From an uncultured Nocardioides sp. (GTDB taxonomy: Bacteria > Actinomycetota > Actinomycetes > Propionibacteriales > Nocardioidaceae), in assembly GCF_947488025.1 (NCBI RefSeq), contig NZ_CANKYS010000002.1, positions 186,001 through 250,000 of the forward strand: a stretch of 64,000 nt of DNA, written 5' to 3'. Below the pieces are notes generated by a model, which was given only the letters and a program-made list of their open reading frames with translations, was not told the DNA's origin and made no database searches. Made by a program: the position numbers and the translations under genes. Every line of letters starts with the position of its first letter. The stretch's first letter is position 1. Shown piece after piece: positions 61,948 to 64,000 of the stretch.

Positions 61948-63333
61948 TCAGTCGCGCGGCGCGAGCACGCCCTCGGCGTCGTCGACCCGCAGGCCTCCCG
62001 AGCGGGTGCGGCTCGCGACGAGGGTGCCGGTGACGACCGAGGGATCGGGATAGCTGATGCGACCTGGGGCGCCTTGGCGCGACGTGGTCCACAGGCGGTC
62101 CTCGAAGCCGATCTCGCCGCGGAACTGGTGGTTCTCCAGCACCAGTCGGTCGGCGGTGGCCTGGCCGAGGACGTAGGACGCCTCACCGCGGTAGAGCAGG
62201 GAGCCGTGGGAGACCTGCAGGATGCCGTCGCGCACGTGCACGGTCTGGTCGTGCACCTCACCGCTGAGGTAGACGTCGACGCCGCCCCGGACCATCGCCT
62301 TCCACAGGTCGGATCGCGCCCCCTTCTCGTAGACCAGGTTGCTGGAGTTGCGGGCGCGGACCTTCGGGGTCATCGGGGTGTGGCCCTGGACCATGACCCA
62401 CGGCACCTCGTCCTTGCGGGCCTGCCGGAGCACGCCTCGCAGCCAGCGCAGCTGTGCACGGTCGACGGACACGCGGACGTCACCACCGCGCCGCTCGAAG
62501 ACGTCCAGCGTGACGAGCAGGACGTCGGCGTCGAGGCGTACGGCGTAGGCGGTGCGGCGGGCCTGCCCGGAGGGCCGGTCGGCGAACCGGGGCCGTCCGT
62601 CGTCGCCCGTCAGCACGTGGTCGGCGTAGATCCGCTTGAACTCGGGCACGTGGCGCCGCTTGAAGTCGATCCACGCGTCGCGACGCTTCTCCCTCCAGGG
62701 GTTGTCACCGATCTCGTGGTCGCCGAGCGCGGGATAGGTCGTGAGTCCGCGGTCGTCGAACCGCTCGCGCCAGGCCGGGTAGTAGGCGTCCGCAGCGCGA
62801 CGCCAGGCCCGCAGCCGCTGGGGTTGGGTCCGCACCGGCCCGAAGACGCCGGTGCGCGCGTCGTCGCGACCCCAGCGCCCTTCGACGAGGTCGCCCGCAA
62901 CGAGGACGTCGTCGGTGCCGTGCGAGGCCATCTCGTCGATCACGTGGTCGAGCGCCGCGTCGTAGTCGGCGTTGGTGGAGTTCGCGATCTCACCCGTGCG
63001 CTTGTCGACGAACTGCTGGCGCCCGTCGGCGGTGAGGTCGGCGACGTCCTGGTTGAGGAAGTCGGGCGCGGAGACGAAGCGGTAGGCCCCCGCCAGCTCG
63101 GGAGCCGCGGCCACGGACGGCCGCTCGCGCGGGCCCCGCTCGGCAGCAGGCGGCAAGGAGGCCGACGACGGCTCACCCGGCGCCAGGCGAGCCGTCGGCC
63201 CGACGCTCGTGGACGCCGGGTCGTCCGGGACCGGGATCGCGCTCGCGGAGGGGGTGGGCGGCGTGGCCGTCGAGCAGCCCAGCGCTCCGGCCACGAGCAC
63301 CGCCAGCACGGGCCCCACGCGTCGTCGAGTCAC
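61948..63333 (-). CDS. Exported metallophosphoesterase, probable lipoprotein
   Basis: A 461-residue exported protein. A short basic start (VTRRRVG) and hydrophobic run lead to AGALGCS, a possible but imperfect lipobox. A Pro/Ser-rich stalk follows, then a calcineurin-like metallophosphoesterase domain with VLVAGDLVEGRWG, PALGDHEIGDN (in place of GNHE), VMVQGHTPM and YLSGEVHDQ. The phosphoester substrate is unknown. The GTG at 63333 is preferred because TACCGT lies exactly 7 nt upstream; an ATG at 63402, overlapping the permease stop as TGATG, would add 23 residues before the signal peptide. Confidence 0.85.
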   Translation of the reverse strand: MTRRRVGPVLAVLVAGALGCSTATPPTPSASAIPVPDDPASTSVGPTARLAPGEPSSASLPPAAERGPRERPSVAAAPELAGAYRFVSAPDFLNQDVADLTADGRQQFVDKRTGEIANSTNADYDAALDHVIDEMASHGTDDVLVAGDLVEGRWGRDDARTGVFGPVRTQPQRLRAWRRAADAYYPAWRERFDDRGLTTYPALGDHEIGDNPWREKRRDAWIDFKRRHVPEFKRIYADHVLTGDDGRPRFADRPSGQARRTAYAVRLDADVLLVTLDVFERRGGDVRVSVDRAQLRWLRGVLRQARKDEVPWVMVQGHTPMTPKVRARNSSNLVYEKGARSDLWKAMVRGGVDVYLSGEVHDQTVHVRDGILQVSHGSLLYRGEASYVLGQATADRLVLENHQFRGEIGFEDRLWTTSRQGAPGRISYPDPSVVTGTLVASRTRSGGLRVDDAEGVLAPRD

Positions 63334-63340
63334 CCGCCCA

Positions 63341-63346
63341 ACGGTA
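63341..63346 (-). promoter_or_regulatory. -10 box of the metallophosphoesterase gene (TACCGT)
   Basis: On the minus strand TACCGT ends 7 nt before the GTG at 63333. This supports the shorter start and a leaderless transcript. Confidence 0.55.
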
Positions 63347-63401
63347 GACGGGAGGACCGACGCGCGTGCACCGAACCCCCGCCGTGTCGGGTGCGGACTC
63401 A

Positions 63402-64000
63402 TCACTCCAGGTGGTCGATGTCGCGGAAGCCGGTCTTCTTGGCCCGCACGCCGCGGTTGGTCATCCACGTCAGCGCCCAGAGCACCACGCCCACCGCGAG
63501 CAGCCCGGCGGCGATCTTGTACTGCACCATGTCGGCCTCCAGGCGCGCCCACGGGCCGAGGAGGTAGCCGCAGCAGATCGCACCGATGACCGGGAGCGCC
63601 GTCGGTGTGCGGAAGGCGCGCTCGGGCGTGGGGTCGCGGCGCAGGATCAGGCACGCGATGTTGACGATCGTGAACACGGCCAGCAGCAGGAGGGCCGTGG
63701 TGCCCGACAGCGCCCCCACGACCGAGGACTCCGAGTCGAGCGTGACGACGCTGATCAGGCCAAGGGCCAGGAGGGTGGTGAAGACGATGGCGGTCCACGG
63801 CGAGCGACGGCCCGGGAGCACCTTGCCGAGGGAACGCGGCAGCACGTCCTGCTGGGCCATGCCGTAGATGAGCCGGCTCGCCATCAGCATGTTGATGAGG
63901 GCGGTGTTGGCGACCGCGAAGACCGTGAGGAACGGGAAGATCGTGTCGATCGGCAGGTCGGGTGCACCGATCTTGACGACGTCGAGCAGGATCCCGGCTT
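63402..64000 (-). CDS. APC-family amino acid permease, 5' part outside window
   Basis: The C-terminal 200 residues of a polytopic transporter; the frame is open to the right edge, so the start lies beyond 64000. It has about five hydrophobic helices and the family segment NTALINMLMASRLIYGMAQQDVLPRSLGKVLPGRRSPWTAI, followed by FTIVNIACLILRRDPTPERAFRTP. The cytoplasmic tail ends AKKTGFRDIDHLE. It should import an amino acid or amine by cation symport; substrate unknown. Confidence 0.88.
   Translation of the reverse strand, partial: AGILLDVVKIGAPDLPIDTIFPFLTVFAVANTALINMLMASRLIYGMAQQDVLPRSLGKVLPGRRSPWTAIVFTTLLALGLISVVTLDSESSVVGALSGTTALLLLAVFTIVNIACLILRRDPTPERAFRTPTALPVIGAICCGYLLGPWARLEADMVQYKIAAGLLAVGVVLWALTWMTNRGVRAKKTGFRDIDHLE

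Overview
This window is high-GC actinobacterial chromosome, most likely from Nocardioides or a close relative in the Propionibacteriales. The evidence is the composition, the frequent GTG starts, many promoters of the form TAnnnT placed 6-7 nt before a start codon (leaderless genes), a complete actinobacterial division/cell-wall (dcw) cluster, and gene order that, from memory, resembles the Mycobacterium tuberculosis regions around Rv1539-Rv1547 (lspA, rluD, dnaE1), Rv1599-Rv1602 (hisDCBH) and Rv2145c-Rv2178c (wag31 to aroG, including idsA2, Rv2175c and pknL). Almost every base is coding. I saw no rRNA, tRNA, CRISPR array, prophage or insertion sequence.

Layout. 1-5.1 kb: the 5' part of a hemerythrin-like gene, a secreted unknown, and the his operon hisD-hisC-hisB-hisH on the minus strand. 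5.2-8.8 kb: a LON-domain protein, a YbaK deacylase, a DUF3352 membrane protein and a small membrane protein. 8.8-12.4 kb: replicative polymerase dnaE. 12.5-16.5 kb: DUF2332, a secreted ThuA-domain protein with an elaborate promoter, an acetyltransferase fused to chorismate mutase, and rluD. 16.5-37.5 kb: lspA, a lysine-rich DksA/TraR protein, then the dcw cluster in reverse order, from divIVA, yggT, sepF, yggS, pgeF, ftsZ, ftsQ, murC, murG, ftsW, murD, mraY, murF, murE, ftsI, ftsL-like, rsmH and a small membrane protein to mraZ. 37.5-42.5 kb: divergent moxR, DUF58 and transglutaminase operon. 42.6-46.1 kb: a dinB-containing segment behind a perfect LexA-type palindrome. 46.2-53 kb: membrane proteins, an FAD oxidoreductase, SIMPL, metF, a polyprenyl diphosphate synthase, an RNase/barstar pair and an Rv2175c-like regulator. 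53-64 kb: a GH16-like secreted protein, a LysM transglycosylase, a PASTA kinase, a drug/metabolite transporter, a zinc-ribbon protein, threonine aldolase, four palindromic repeats, class II DAHP synthase, a metallophosphoesterase and a truncated amino-acid permease.

How the parts work together. Most of the window builds and polices the cell envelope: the dcw genes make lipid II and the divisome, mraZ probably represses its own promoter through four GTGG boxes at exact 10-bp steps, and a near-copy of those boxes lies before the divergent moxR operon. The PASTA kinase, LysM transglycosylase and Rv2175c-like protein are plausible partners in envelope signalling. The most interesting signals are the duplicated MraZ operator, the acetyltransferase-chorismate mutase fusion, the LexA-type site in front of the dinB neighbourhood, the RNase Sa-type enzyme with its barstar inhibitor, and two families of short palindromic repeats.
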